Made by a program: the position numbers and the translations under genes
Shown: piece by piece, positions 8,794 through 16,465 of the stretch
Numbering within the stretch: the stretch's first letter is position 1
Layout of the letters: each line of letters starts with the position of its first letter
Notes under the pieces: generated by a model
Seen by the model: only the letters and a program-made list of their open reading frames with translations
Database searches by the model: none
Told to the model about the DNA's origin: nothing
Assembly: GCA_020860445.1 (NCBI GenBank)
Contig: JAJBUH010000011.1
Location: 1 to 33,711, forward strand
Reading direction: 5' to 3'
DNA: 33,711 bases
DNA from: Bacteroidales bacterium
GTDB lineage: Bacteria; Bacteroidota; Bacteroidia; Bacteroidales; Muribaculaceae

Positions 8794-10395
8794 TTAACTA
8801 TCGGCTGTTAAAGGCTTAGGAGCATGTTTTGCCGCCTCGTCCACAGCCTTGTCGGTCGAGTTGATTATCTCATAGTAGGCCGATAGGCCAAGGATGTTGC
8901 GAGCAATCAATGCTTTTAATTGATTAACAATCAGCGGGGTCGAAATGTTGATATAGAACCAGCGAGCCGGCACGCCATTGATCGAGGCGTAGTGGACAAA
9001 TGAGTCAAGAAGCACATTGTCTGGTGGCAGGAGTTTTACTAATTCCTCAACAGTCTTGCCCTTTTGCAATTCCGGACGATTGAGGTCGCAGTATTCGTAA
9101 GCAAACTTGGTGAGGAGATTCTGATTCGACACATTAATATAATAAGATGTAATCTTGGATGTGTCTTCAGGCACAAACAGGTCGGGCATGATGCCTCCGC
9201 CTCCATAGACCGAGCGGCCGCCGACGGTCAAGTGCTGGTCCTCAGTGTGAAGCTTGATCGAGTCAGCGCTAAGGCTCTCGCCATTGTTGAATCGGTTGGC
9301 GAGCTCGGCCTCATAATCCACTATGTCGCCAGGGATATAAGGTTTCTGGATGCATCGGCCCGATGGGGTGTAGTAGCGTTGCACGGTCAGGCGCACCTCG
9401 CTTGAGTCGGCAAGCAGCACGGGATGTTGCACCAAGCCCTTGCCGAATGAACGGCGACCAATCACCCAGCCACGGTCGTTGTCCTGGATTGCTCCGGAGA
9501 AGATTTCGCTGGCGCTCGCGGTAAATTCGTTGATCAGCACAGCTATGCCGCACTCCTGGAATGCGCCGATGCCATCGCTCTGGAATATCTGGTCGTCTTT
9601 GTGGTTAGCTCCGCGAGTCGAAACAATTATGTCGCCAGCGGACAGGAACTCATTGGCCATCATCACAGCCGGCTCCATGTATCCGCCAGTGTTGTATCTG
9701 AGGTCGATTACATAATTTTCTGCTCCCTCGACACGCAGTTTGTATAGCGCCTGCAGGAATTCATTGTAGGTATTGCGGGCAAAACGTGATACCTTAATGT
9801 ATCCCACGCCCGGCTCTATCATATATGCGGCATCGACTGACTCGACGGGTATGTCGTCTCGCACGATTTCAAATTCGATAGGCTTGGCCGAATTGGTACG
9901 CTTTACTGTAATCTTGACATGAGTGCCTTTCTCGCCGCGCAGCAGGGAGAATACATCTTGCTCAGTGATTTTCTGGCTTGCGATATCCTGGCCGTCAACC
10001 TCAAGGATGCGGTCGCCTGGCAGCACGCCCACCTTTTCGGCTGGTCCGCCCGAGATAACCTCGATAACGCTCAGGGTGTCGTTGAGGATTTGGAACGAGA
10101 TGCCGATACCACTGAATTTGCCATCGAGCTCGACATTGGCTGCTTGCAGTTGCTCAGCTGGAATGTAGGCTGAGTGCGGGTCGAGATATTTGAGCAGAGT
10201 AGGGATGGTGAGCTCAACCAAGCTGTCGATTTCTACCGAATCAACATAGCTCGTATTGATCAGATTGATCACCTCAAGGAGCTTTTCCTCGCCCACTGTC
10301 TTGGTGCGACGGATAGGATTGAGAGAATTGCCTACCCAGATGCCTCCAATGAAAATGACAGCGAATAGGAGAGGGAGCCAGAATTTGCGCTTCAT
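8794..10395 (-). CDS. S41 family C-terminal processing peptidase with PDZ domain
   Basis: A 533-aa tail-specific protease of the CtpA/Prc type. An N-terminal membrane anchor or uncleaved signal (residues 5-23) places it in the periplasm. A PDZ domain spans about 90-165 (GKFSGIGISF, GDRILEVDGQD). The peptidase core has the catalytic Ser in TASASEIFSGA (S294 by alignment with E. coli Prc from memory) and the Lys in RSFGKGLVQ (K319), exactly 25 residues apart as in Prc. A C-terminal helical region of ~130 residues follows. Such enzymes trim or degrade envelope proteins at their C-termini. The gene sits 31 bases after the dCMP deaminase and 4 bases before the cyclo-ligase. Confidence 0.92.
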   Translation of the reverse strand: MKRKFWLPLLFAVIFIGGIWVGNSLNPIRRTKTVGEEKLLEVINLINTSYVDSVEIDSLVELTIPTLLKYLDPHSAYIPAEQLQAANVELDGKFSGIGISFQILNDTLSVIEVISGGPAEKVGVLPGDRILEVDGQDIASQKITEQDVFSLLRGEKGTHVKITVKRTNSAKPIEFEIVRDDIPVESVDAAYMIEPGVGYIKVSRFARNTYNEFLQALYKLRVEGAENYVIDLRYNTGGYMEPAVMMANEFLSAGDIIVSTRGANHKDDQIFQSDGIGAFQECGIAVLINEFTASASEIFSGAIQDNDRGWVIGRRSFGKGLVQHPVLLADSSEVRLTVQRYYTPSGRCIQKPYIPGDIVDYEAELANRFNNGESLSADSIKLHTEDQHLTVGGRSVYGGGGIMPDLFVPEDTSKITSYYINVSNQNLLTKFAYEYCDLNRPELQKGKTVEELVKLLPPDNVLLDSFVHYASINGVPARWFYINISTPLIVNQLKALIARNILGLSAYYEIINSTDKAVDEAAKHAPKPLTADS

Positions 10396-10426
10396 GTCTG
10401 AAGATTAGTATGTAATGGTTGGGTTG

Positions 10427-10858
10427 TTATTCAGAATAAATATCGGGCACGTGCACACATTCCACTCCGGCCCTTTGCAGCAGGTCGATGCCAAAGGTGA
10501 TGCGATACAGCTCGTTGAATACCACGCGGCGGATGCCAGCCTGGATAATCAGCTTGGCACATTCCATGCAAGGCGATGCGGTGACGTAGAGAGTAGCGCC
10601 TTCGCTCGAGTTGTTGCTGCGTGCCACCTTGGTTATGGCGTTTGCCTCGGCGTGGAGCACGTAGGGCTTGGTCACGCCATTCTCATCCTCGCAAATGTTT
10701 TCAAATCCGGCCGGGGTGCCGTTGTATCCGTCGCTAATAATCATCTTGTCCTTGACTATCAGCGCTCCCACCTTGCGCCTCTCGCAATATGAGTTTTCGG
10801 CCCAAATGCTGGTCATGCGCAGGTATCGCTTATCGAGTATCGATTGCTTCTGTTCCAT
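10427..10858 (-). CDS. dCMP deaminase / cytidine deaminase-fold protein
   Basis: A 143-aa zinc deaminase that converts dCMP to dUMP for dTTP synthesis. The zinc and catalytic motifs are HAEANAI (His and Glu) and SPCMECAKL (two Cys). A further N-terminal motif, DGYNGTPAGF, is typical of dCMP deaminases. I placed the start at MEQKQ (ATG 10858) and not nine codons upstream, because the upstream codons lie within the promoter and the family starts around here. It is the first gene of a probable operon running down to the M13 peptidase. A terminator and promoter lie immediately upstream. Confidence 0.9.
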   Translation of the reverse strand: MEQKQSILDKRYLRMTSIWAENSYCERRKVGALIVKDKMIISDGYNGTPAGFENICEDENGVTKPYVLHAEANAITKVARSNNSSEGATLYVTASPCMECAKLIIQAGIRRVVFNELYRITFGIDLLQRAGVECVHVPDIYSE

Positions 10859-10874
10859 AAATACAATTAATCGG

Positions 10875-10882
10875 CAAATATA
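10875..10882 (-). promoter_or_regulatory. Putative -7 box for the dCMP deaminase operon
   Basis: TATATTTG matches TAnnTTTG and sits 16 bases before the start codon at 10858, predicting a very short leader. The possible -33 TTG lies 23 bases upstream, slightly too far, and is inside the preceding terminator stem. The next likely start site for this transcript was not found elsewhere. Confidence 0.45.
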
Positions 10883-10888
10883 CAAAAA

Positions 10889-10917
10889 AAATCCAACTTG
10901 CCGTGCAAGTTGGATTA
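10889..10917 (-). terminator. Intrinsic terminator of the purA-DUF1015 transcript
   Basis: The minus strand has an 11-12 bp stem (AATCCAACTTGC, short loop, complement) followed by eight T. This is a textbook rho-independent terminator about 40 bases after the DUF1015 stop at 10958. Confidence 0.85.
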
Positions 10918-10957
10918 AAAATTTTGCAATCTTCTCAAATTGTTGAGCAGACCAGTA

Positions 10958-12199
10958 TCAGTCGAGCTTGTGGATTACCAAGCCAGAACGCAGTTTGGGC
11001 TCAAACCAGGTGGTCTTGGGAGGCATGATGTTGCCAGAATCGGCGATGTCCATCAGCTGCTTCATCGACACGGGATAGAGGGCCAGAGCGGCAGCCATCT
11101 CGCCCGAATCGACGCGGCGCTTGAGTTCTTCGAGGCCGCGGATGCCGCCTACGAAGTCGATGCGCTTTGATGTGCGCAGGTCAGTGATGTTGAGGATATC
11201 GCGCAGGATGAGGTCTGACGAGATGGTCACGTCGAGCACGCCGATCGGGTCGTTGTCATCGTAGGTGCCCTCGCGAGCGGTGAGCGAGTACCAGCGACCC
11301 TCGAGATAGAGCGAGAAGTTGTGGAGCTTCTCAGGATGATAAATCACAGTGCCCATGTCCTTGACGATGAACTTGTCTTCGAGTTTCTCAAGGAATTCGG
11401 CAGGCGATAGGCCATTGAGATCCTTGACCACGCGGTTGTAGTCGATAATCTTGAGGTGCGAAGCTGGGAAAGCAACAGCGAGGAAATAGTTGTACTCCTC
11501 ATCGCCCTTGTGGTCGGGATTGGCCAGAGCCTTCTCGTTGCCAACCAGAGCGGCAGCGGCGGTGCGGTGGTGGCCATCAGCGATGTAGAGGGCGGGAATC
11601 TTAGCAAACTCCTCAGTGATGCGGTCATTGAGAGCGGGGTCAACTACCCAGAATGTGTGGCCGAAACCGTCGGGAGCGACAAAGTCGTACTCAGGCTTCT
11701 GAGCTGTGACTGTCTTGATGATTTCCTCGAGTGCCTCGTTGTCGGGGAAGGCAAAGAATACCGGCTCGATGTTGGCGTTGTTGACGCGCACATGCTTCAT
11801 GCGGTCTTCCTCTTTCTCCTTTCGAGTGAGCTCATGCTTTTTGATGCGTCCGCTCATGTAGTCGTCGACATAAGCGGCGAGGACGATGCCGTACTGGGTG
11901 CGGCCGTCCATCGTCTGGGCGTATATGTAATAATGGTCTTGTGGATCTTGCACCAACCATCCCTGGTCTTGGAAATTCTTGAAGTTTTCGGCAGCTTTGG
12001 CATATACTCTGGGGTCATGCTCGTCGGTGCCTACCTCAAAGTCGATTTCGGGGCGGATGATGTGATAGAGCGATTTGGGATTTCCTTCGGCCTCAGCGCG
12101 AGCTTCTTCGCTGTTGAGCACGTCGTAGGGGCGAGAAGCCACCTCGGTGACCATCTCCTTGGGGGGACGCACGCCTTTGAAGGGTTTTACAGTTGCCAT
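10958..12199 (-). CDS. DUF1015 domain-containing protein
   Basis: A 413-aa DUF1015 family protein of unknown biochemical function; the length matches the family. Recognisable segments are an N-terminal FKGVRPP and SRPYDVLNSEEARAEAEGNPKSLYHIIRPE, a central ALYIADGHHRTAAA, and a C-terminal RTSKRIDFVGGIRGLEELKR. The His-rich ADGHHR motif is reminiscent of catalytic or metal sites (ParB/Srx-like folds have been suggested), but I cannot assign an activity. In many Bacteroidetes this family is found beside serine-biosynthesis genes; here it follows purA with a 75-base gap holding a large palindrome and no promoter of its own. It ends just before an intrinsic terminator. Confidence 0.88.
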   Translation of the reverse strand: MATVKPFKGVRPPKEMVTEVASRPYDVLNSEEARAEAEGNPKSLYHIIRPEIDFEVGTDEHDPRVYAKAAENFKNFQDQGWLVQDPQDHYYIYAQTMDGRTQYGIVLAAYVDDYMSGRIKKHELTRKEKEEDRMKHVRVNNANIEPVFFAFPDNEALEEIIKTVTAQKPEYDFVAPDGFGHTFWVVDPALNDRITEEFAKIPALYIADGHHRTAAAALVGNEKALANPDHKGDEEYNYFLAVAFPASHLKIIDYNRVVKDLNGLSPAEFLEKLEDKFIVKDMGTVIYHPEKLHNFSLYLEGRWYSLTAREGTYDDNDPIGVLDVTISSDLILRDILNITDLRTSKRIDFVGGIRGLEELKRRVDSGEMAAALALYPVSMKQLMDIADSGNIMPPKTTWFEPKLRSGLVIHKLD

Positions 12200-12232
12200 G
12201 TAGTCAAGGTATTGTTTAGGGTTAGTATTAGT

Positions 12233-12256
12233 GCCCGCAGCCGCGCGGCTGCGGGC
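12233..12256. repeat. Perfect 24-bp palindrome between purA and DUF1015 gene
   Basis: The 12-base arm GCCCGCAGCCGC is followed directly by its exact complement, so there is no spacer. It is strongly GC-rich within a T-rich gap. On the minus strand no T tract follows, so it is not a standard terminator for purA. It could form an attenuating or stabilising RNA hairpin or be a dyad protein site. Confidence 0.75.
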
Positions 12257-12274
12257 GATATTTGTGTTTGGGTA

Positions 12275-13549
12275 TTATTCGCGTACAATAGTCTGCTTGC
12301 GGTCAGGGCCGACTGAGAGGATTACGATTGGCACTCCGAGTTCTTTTTCCAGGAAAGCGACATACTCCTTAAAGCGCTCGGGGAGCTCCTCGTAGGTGGT
12401 TGCCTTTGACAGATTCTCTTTCCAGCCGGGCAGAGTCACATAGATGGGCTTGAGGATTTCCTCCTCGACTGAGAATGGGAACTCATCCACTCGCTCGCCA
12501 TTGATCTCATAAGCCACGCAAGCCTTGACCTCATCCATCGTGTCGAGCACATCGCTCTTCATCATGATCAGCTTGGTGACGCCGTTGAGCATGATGGCAT
12601 ATTTGAGGGCCACTAAGTCGACCCATCCGCAACGGCGTTCGCGACCGGTCACAGCTCCGTATTCGTGGCCTATGTCACGAATCTTTTTGCCAGTCTCATC
12701 AAACAGCTCGGTCGGGAACGGTCCGCTGCCCACGCGGGTGCAGTAAGCCTTGAAGATGCCGTAGACATCGCCAATCTTGTTGGGAGCTACGCCAAGGCCG
12801 GTGCATGCGCCAGCGGTGATGGTGTTGCTTGATGTGACAAAGGGATACGAGCCAAAGTCGATGTCGAGCATTGTGCCCTGAGCGCCCTCGCACAGCACCT
12901 TCTTGCCCTCGGCAAGCTGATGATTGATGAAATGCTCATTGTCGATGATGTCGAATTGGCGCAGATAGTCGAGCGCTTGCATCCAGCGCTCTTCGAGCTT
13001 AGCCAGCTCCTCAGGGTCGGGCTCTTGACCCAGAGCCTTGAGCATCGACAGATGGCGATTGCGTGCTGCCGCGTACTTGGTGTCGAAATCATGGAACATG
13101 TCGCCGAGGCGCAGGCCGTTGCGCGACACTTTGTCGGTGTATGTAGGGCCAATGCCTTTGCCGGTGGTGCCGATTTTGCCGGCTCCCTTGGCTTTCTCAT
13201 TGGCTGCATCGAGCAATCTGTGAGTGGGCAGAATCAGATGAGCTTTCTTTGATATTTTAAGTTTCTTGGTAATATCCACTCCCGAGGCCTCGAGGGCCTT
13301 GGCCTCTTCCTCAAAGAGCACTGGGTCAAGCACTACGCCGCCCCCTATGAGATTGAGGGCTCCCTGCTGGAATATGCCTGAAGGTATAGAGCGAAGCACA
13401 TACTTTTTGCCATCGAACTCGAGGGTGTGGCCGGCGTTGGGGCCTCCTTGGAAACGAGCCACAATGTCGTAGGCCGGGGTGAGCACGTCGACCACCTTGC
13501 CTTTTCCCTCGTCGCCCCATTGGAGGCCTAAAAGAACATCGATTTTCAT
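12275..13549 (-). CDS. purA: Adenylosuccinate synthetase
   Basis: A 424-aa cytosolic enzyme joining IMP and aspartate with GTP, the first committed step to AMP. The P-loop GDEGKGK is at 12-18 with the catalytic Asp, and the catalytic His is in GPNAGHT (H41). The IMP-binding segment IGTTGKGIGPTYTDK and C-terminal ILSVGPDRKQTI are also present. Length and start match the family. It has a well-formed Bacteroidetes promoter upstream and is probably co-transcribed with the DUF1015 gene. Confidence 0.97.
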   Translation of the reverse strand: MKIDVLLGLQWGDEGKGKVVDVLTPAYDIVARFQGGPNAGHTLEFDGKKYVLRSIPSGIFQQGALNLIGGGVVLDPVLFEEEAKALEASGVDITKKLKISKKAHLILPTHRLLDAANEKAKGAGKIGTTGKGIGPTYTDKVSRNGLRLGDMFHDFDTKYAAARNRHLSMLKALGQEPDPEELAKLEERWMQALDYLRQFDIIDNEHFINHQLAEGKKVLCEGAQGTMLDIDFGSYPFVTSSNTITAGACTGLGVAPNKIGDVYGIFKAYCTRVGSGPFPTELFDETGKKIRDIGHEYGAVTGRERRCGWVDLVALKYAIMLNGVTKLIMMKSDVLDTMDEVKACVAYEINGERVDEFPFSVEEEILKPIYVTLPGWKENLSKATTYEELPERFKEYVAFLEKELGVPIVILSVGPDRKQTIVRE

Positions 13550-13636
13550 TACAGAAATGAGTGGTTAGAGATAAGAAATCAGCGTCGGGCTGGCCATCCT
13601 CTCATGGCGGGAGGCGGCCGCACGCATTACGCTCGG

Positions 13637-13668
13637 CAAAGTTACGACTTTTATTTGAAATAGACAAA
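13637..13668 (-). promoter_or_regulatory. purA promoter
   Basis: TTTG (13665-13668), a 20-base spacer and TAACTTTG (13637-13644) on the minus strand match the Bacteroidetes consensus. The -33 element directly abuts the T tract of the preceding operon's terminator. The predicted leader is ~80 bases. Confidence 0.7.
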
Positions 13669-13670
13669 GA

Positions 13671-13707
13671 AAAAAGACGAGGCCCGCACGGGGTCACTCG
13701 TCTTTTT
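13671..13707 (-). terminator. Terminator overlapping the end of the small membrane-protein gene
   Basis: An 11-bp stem (AAAAAGACGAG against 13697-13707) with a 15-base loop is followed on the minus strand by six T. The 5' arm lies in the last codons of the upstream gene (stop at 13694-13696), so termination signal and coding sequence are shared. Confidence 0.75.
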
Positions 13708-13909
13708 CTTCTCTTTCTCGGCGCATGCGCTCGCGCTTGCGCAGTGTGAAGTGGAGCAATGTTATGATTAGCAGAGTGATGCCTATCACTCCGAAATAGT
13801 AGGTTGGGGAATTCACGCCCGATTTGTAACCGGGATATCCGATGTAGCTCATGACTCCGAGATATGCCAGCAGCACCAGCGGGAGCCAAGTGGATTTAGG
13901 AATTTTCAT
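13694..13909 (-). CDS. Small two-TM membrane protein
   Basis: A 71-aa protein starting MKIPKSTW. It has two hydrophobic segments (about 7-23 and 35-53) and a strongly charged tail of Lys/Arg then Glu (RKRERMRREREEKDE). I do not recognise a named family. The start ATG at 13909 lies inside the end of the exonuclease gene, so the two overlap by 14 bases in different frames and are likely translationally coupled. An in-frame ATG 11 codons upstream is less likely because it would add a segment lying wholly inside the exonuclease gene. It is the last gene of the three-gene unit. The function is unknown. Confidence 0.65.
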   Translation of the reverse strand: MKIPKSTWLPLVLLAYLGVMSYIGYPGYKSGVNSPTYYFGVIGITLLIITLLHFTLRKRERMRREREEKDE

Positions 13910-14546
13910 TTTGAGCAGGGTCGGGGGCTTGAGAAGCAGCAAACTTAGCGGGATCGAATCTCCCCATCACCAAATGCTTGTAGATCCTGAGGCAGGCCCA
14001 GGCATCGGTGGCAGCATAGATTTGCTGCGGGGTCGTAAGGGTTGGAGCCTCCCAATTAGTGAGGCGTTGGTTTTTTGAGATCTTTTCGCCAAAGATGATG
14101 GCGTAGACTTTCTGTAGCGAAGTGTCGGCAATTCCGTAATCCTTCACGAATGCTTGGAGCTCGATGAAGCCTCGGGGCTCGACATCTGATGAGCGGTGCA
14201 TCACGTGGAAATCGTCATGGATCGAGAGGCCGATTTTGAGAATCGAAGCATCCTCGAGGAGCGACGCCATTTCGTCGGTGATGCCGAGTTTGTTGAGCCG
14301 GAACAAAAAGCAGTGGTCGTCGGTTGAGAGCTGCATGAGCGCCACTTTGTTGGGTGTCCCTTTCTTGAACGAAGGTTTGGTTTCGGTGTCGAAGCCTAAG
14401 AGGTCGCGAGTTTTCAAAAAGGCTATCGCCTCGGCAGCTTGTGAGGGGGTTTCGATTATAGAAATTTCTCCTTTGAAAGTTGAGACGGGGAGTGTGGTGA
14501 TCTGTTGTTTGGCTATGGACAGTGAGTATTGTTTGTTGTTTGGCAT
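13896..14546 (-). CDS. 3'-5' exonuclease, RNase D-like DEDD fold
   Basis: A 216-aa single-domain exonuclease. The DEDD motifs are visible: LLGFDTETKPSF (Exo I, Asp and Glu), LKIGLSIHDDFHVM (Exo II, Asp) and IYAATDAWACLRIYKHL (Exo III). There is no HRDC domain, so it is a short RNase D-like protein of the kind common in Bacteroidetes, acting on RNA or DNA 3' ends; the substrate is unknown. I chose ATG 14546 (MPNNKQYSLS), because longer in-frame versions run through the preceding small ORF. It starts 13 bases after that 52-aa ORF and overlaps the membrane-protein gene. Confidence 0.85.
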   Translation of the reverse strand: MPNNKQYSLSIAKQQITTLPVSTFKGEISIIETPSQAAEAIAFLKTRDLLGFDTETKPSFKKGTPNKVALMQLSTDDHCFLFRLNKLGITDEMASLLEDASILKIGLSIHDDFHVMHRSSDVEPRGFIELQAFVKDYGIADTSLQKVYAIIFGEKISKNQRLTNWEAPTLTTPQQIYAATDAWACLRIYKHLVMGRFDPAKFAASQAPDPAQNENS

Positions 14547-14559
14547 CAAAATAAGTTGT

Positions 14560-14718
14560 TCAATTGAGCACCAAGCCGGGCATCTGCGGCACAGGCATGT
14601 ATGCGCGTGCAAACTGCTTGATGAAGGCTATGGTTGCATTCTTAGGCCGTGGCTGGGCCTTACTGTAGTCGTTTGTGGTTTTGACCTGGTGGCCGGTGCG
14701 AGTAGAGGTTTCAGTCAT
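14560..14718 (-). CDS. Small conserved-looking 52-aa protein
   Basis: ATG 14718 to TGA 14560 encodes 52 residues. The basic, Thr/Gln-rich start (MTETSTRTGHQVKTTNDYSK) is followed by a helical NATIAFIKQFARAYMP and a short C-terminus ending LVLN. I recall similar short proteins with an FIKQFAR-type helix ending in a hydrophobic residue plus Asn in other Bacteroidales, but cannot verify this. It is 13 bases upstream of the exonuclease start on the same strand. That arrangement, and its composition, make it look like a real gene. The function is unknown. Confidence 0.6.
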   Translation of the reverse strand: MTETSTRTGHQVKTTNDYSKAQPRPKNATIAFIKQFARAYMPVPQMPGLVLN

Positions 14719-14771
14719 AGGCAATTTGCTGTTTTAGAGGGTTACACGGTTGTTTTTTTGATTACACGAGG

Positions 14772-14796
14772 GTATCTTATATTAGATACAAAGTAA
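14772..14796 (-). promoter_or_regulatory. Possible promoter/operator of the small-protein operon
   Basis: TTACTTTG (14789-14796, minus strand) differs from TAnnTTTG at one fixed position. It is followed by an inverted repeat, GTATCT/AGATAC (14772-14777 and 14784-14789), where an operator might lie. No clear -33 element. The rest of 14719-14856 is AT-rich and shows nothing else. Confidence 0.3.
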
Positions 14797-14856
14797 ACGT
14801 TGATAAAGTTGAATATATTGTGAAACTTTTTCTTTTGTCAACGATTTTTAAACAAA

Positions 14857-14885
14857 AGCCCCTGCGGCTGATAGCGGCAGGGGCT
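14857..14885 (-). terminator. gdhA terminator
   Basis: A 9-bp GC-rich stem (AGCCCCTGC against 14877-14885) with an 11-base loop is followed on the minus strand by TTTTGTTTA. It lies 24 bases after the gdhA stop. Confidence 0.85.
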
Positions 14886-14908
14886 CAGTTTGGTATTCTT
14901 GTTAAGGA

Positions 14909-16246
14909 TTAGTACACGCCCTGCTCCATCATAGCGGTGGCGACCTTCATGAAACCAGCGATGTTAGCGCCCTTCATGTAGTTGATATAGCCGTCGGGCT
15001 CGATGCCGTATTGCAGGCACTGGTCATGGATCGAAGCCATGATCTCGTGCAGGCGGCTATCGACCTCCTCAGCGCTCCACTGCAGGTGCATAGCGTTCTG
15101 GCTCATTTCGAGACCTGAGGTAGCTACGCCGCCAGCGTTGACAGCCTTGCCAGGAGCGTAAGTTGTGCGGCTCTCGATGAATGCATCGATAGCCTCGGGG
15201 GTGCAACCCATGTTTGACACTTCGGCCACAAGCTCAACCTTGTTGGCAATGAGCTGCTTGGCGTCTTCGCCGCTGACCTCATTCTGGGTAGCGCAAGGCA
15301 GAGCGATGTCAACCTTCTGCTCCCAAGGACGCCGGCCGGGGAAGAATGTCGATTCGGGGAATTTCTCAGCATAGGGAGCAACTACATCGTTGCCAGAAGC
15401 GCGGAGCTCGAGCATGTAGTTGATCTTCTCCATGTTGAGGCCTTCGGGATCATAGATGTATCCGTCGGGGCCAGAGATGGTGACCACCTTGGCGCCGAGC
15501 TCGGTAGCCTTGAGGGCAGCGCCCCAAGCCACGTTGCCAAAGCCAGAGAGAGCGATGCGCTTGCCGACGATGGTGTCGTCTTTTTGCTTGAGCATAGCCT
15601 GTACGAAATAGAGGGCGCCGAAACCGGTAGCCTCGGGACGAATGCGGCTGCCGCCGAAGTCGAGACCCTTTCCGGTGAATGAGCCGTCATGCTTGTTGAC
15701 CAAGCGCTTGTACATGCCATACATATATCCAACCTCGCGGCTGCCTACGCCGATGTCGCCAGCGGGCACGTCGCGGTCGGGACCGAGGTTCTTCCAGAGG
15801 CCGAGGATGAAGGCCTGGCAGAAGCGCATGATTTCACGATCGCTCATGCCGCGGGGCGAGAAGTCGGAACCGCCTTTACCGCCGCCCATAGGCAGGGTGG
15901 TGAGGGCATTCTTGAAGGTCTGCTCAAAGCCGAGGAACTTGAGGATTGACAGGTTGACAGAAGCGTGGAAGCGGATGCCACCCTTGTACGGGCCAATGGC
16001 ATTGTTGAACTGCACGCGATAGCCGATGTTGTTTTGCGCATCGCCGTTGTCGTCAAGCCAGGTCACGCGGAATGTGACGATGCGGTCGGGCTCAACCATG
16101 CGCTCGATGATTTTGTTGCGCTCGAACTCGGGGTGCTGGTTGTACACGTCTTGTACTGACAGGAGCACTTCGCGCACTGCCTGCAAGTATTCCTTCTCCC
16201 CGGGGTGCTTAGCCTCAAGGCCGGCCATGATTTGGTTAAGATCCAT
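14909..16246 (-). CDS. gdhA: NADP-type glutamate dehydrogenase
   Basis: A 445-aa hexameric-type glutamate dehydrogenase interconverting 2-oxoglutarate plus ammonium and glutamate. The glutamate/catalytic region reads GPYKGGIRFH and LPMGGGKGGSDFSPRG with the catalytic lysines. The catalytic Asp is in VPAGDIGVGSREVGY, and the nucleotide-binding domain has ALSGFGNVAWGA. The length and the N-terminal helix (QEFERN-like stretch) match the bacterial ~445-residue anabolic class, usually NADP-dependent; cofactor choice is inferred from class. It is monocistronic, with its own promoter and terminator, and divergent from lon. Confidence 0.96.
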   Translation of the reverse strand: MDLNQIMAGLEAKHPGEKEYLQAVREVLLSVQDVYNQHPEFERNKIIERMVEPDRIVTFRVTWLDDNGDAQNNIGYRVQFNNAIGPYKGGIRFHASVNLSILKFLGFEQTFKNALTTLPMGGGKGGSDFSPRGMSDREIMRFCQAFILGLWKNLGPDRDVPAGDIGVGSREVGYMYGMYKRLVNKHDGSFTGKGLDFGGSRIRPEATGFGALYFVQAMLKQKDDTIVGKRIALSGFGNVAWGAALKATELGAKVVTISGPDGYIYDPEGLNMEKINYMLELRASGNDVVAPYAEKFPESTFFPGRRPWEQKVDIALPCATQNEVSGEDAKQLIANKVELVAEVSNMGCTPEAIDAFIESRTTYAPGKAVNAGGVATSGLEMSQNAMHLQWSAEEVDSRLHEIMASIHDQCLQYGIEPDGYINYMKGANIAGFMKVATAMMEQGVY

Positions 16247-16298
16247 AGTAAATTGATTTAAGTGTCTTAATCGATTTTAGATTTATTGATTAACGTGG

Positions 16299-16329
16299 CA
16301 AAGTTAGCACTTAAATTTGAATACGCAAA
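16299..16329 (-). promoter_or_regulatory. gdhA promoter
   Basis: TTTG (16326-16329), 19 bases, TAACTTTG (16299-16306) on the minus strand. This exact consensus lies ~52 bases before the ATG at 16246. Confidence 0.75.
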
Positions 16330-16408
16330 GAAAAATCGAAAATATTTTTCAATAAATCGAAAAAAGTTCCCTTAATGGCGAACAGAGGCCAAATTAGAGA
16401 CTATAGTT

Positions 16409-16440
16409 TTTGGTAAAATGGCAGAAATTGAGTAATTTTG
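16409..16440 (+). promoter_or_regulatory. lon promoter
   Basis: TTTG (16409-16412), 20 bases, TAATTTTG (16433-16440) on the plus strand, 25 bases before the ATG at 16466. I saw no CIRCE-like repeat or other heat-shock operator. Confidence 0.7.
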
Positions 16441-16465
16441 CGTGTAGGAATTATTACATGTATAG

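Noticed and set aside
11456..12316. A 286-codon open frame on the plus strand opposite the DUF1015 gene
   Set aside because: It lies wholly antisense to a well-recognised protein, has no family features and reflects codon bias of the real gene. Similar long antisense frames over the M13 peptidase (4273-4905), the exonuclease (14164-14796) and lon (17327-17935) were rejected for the same reason.
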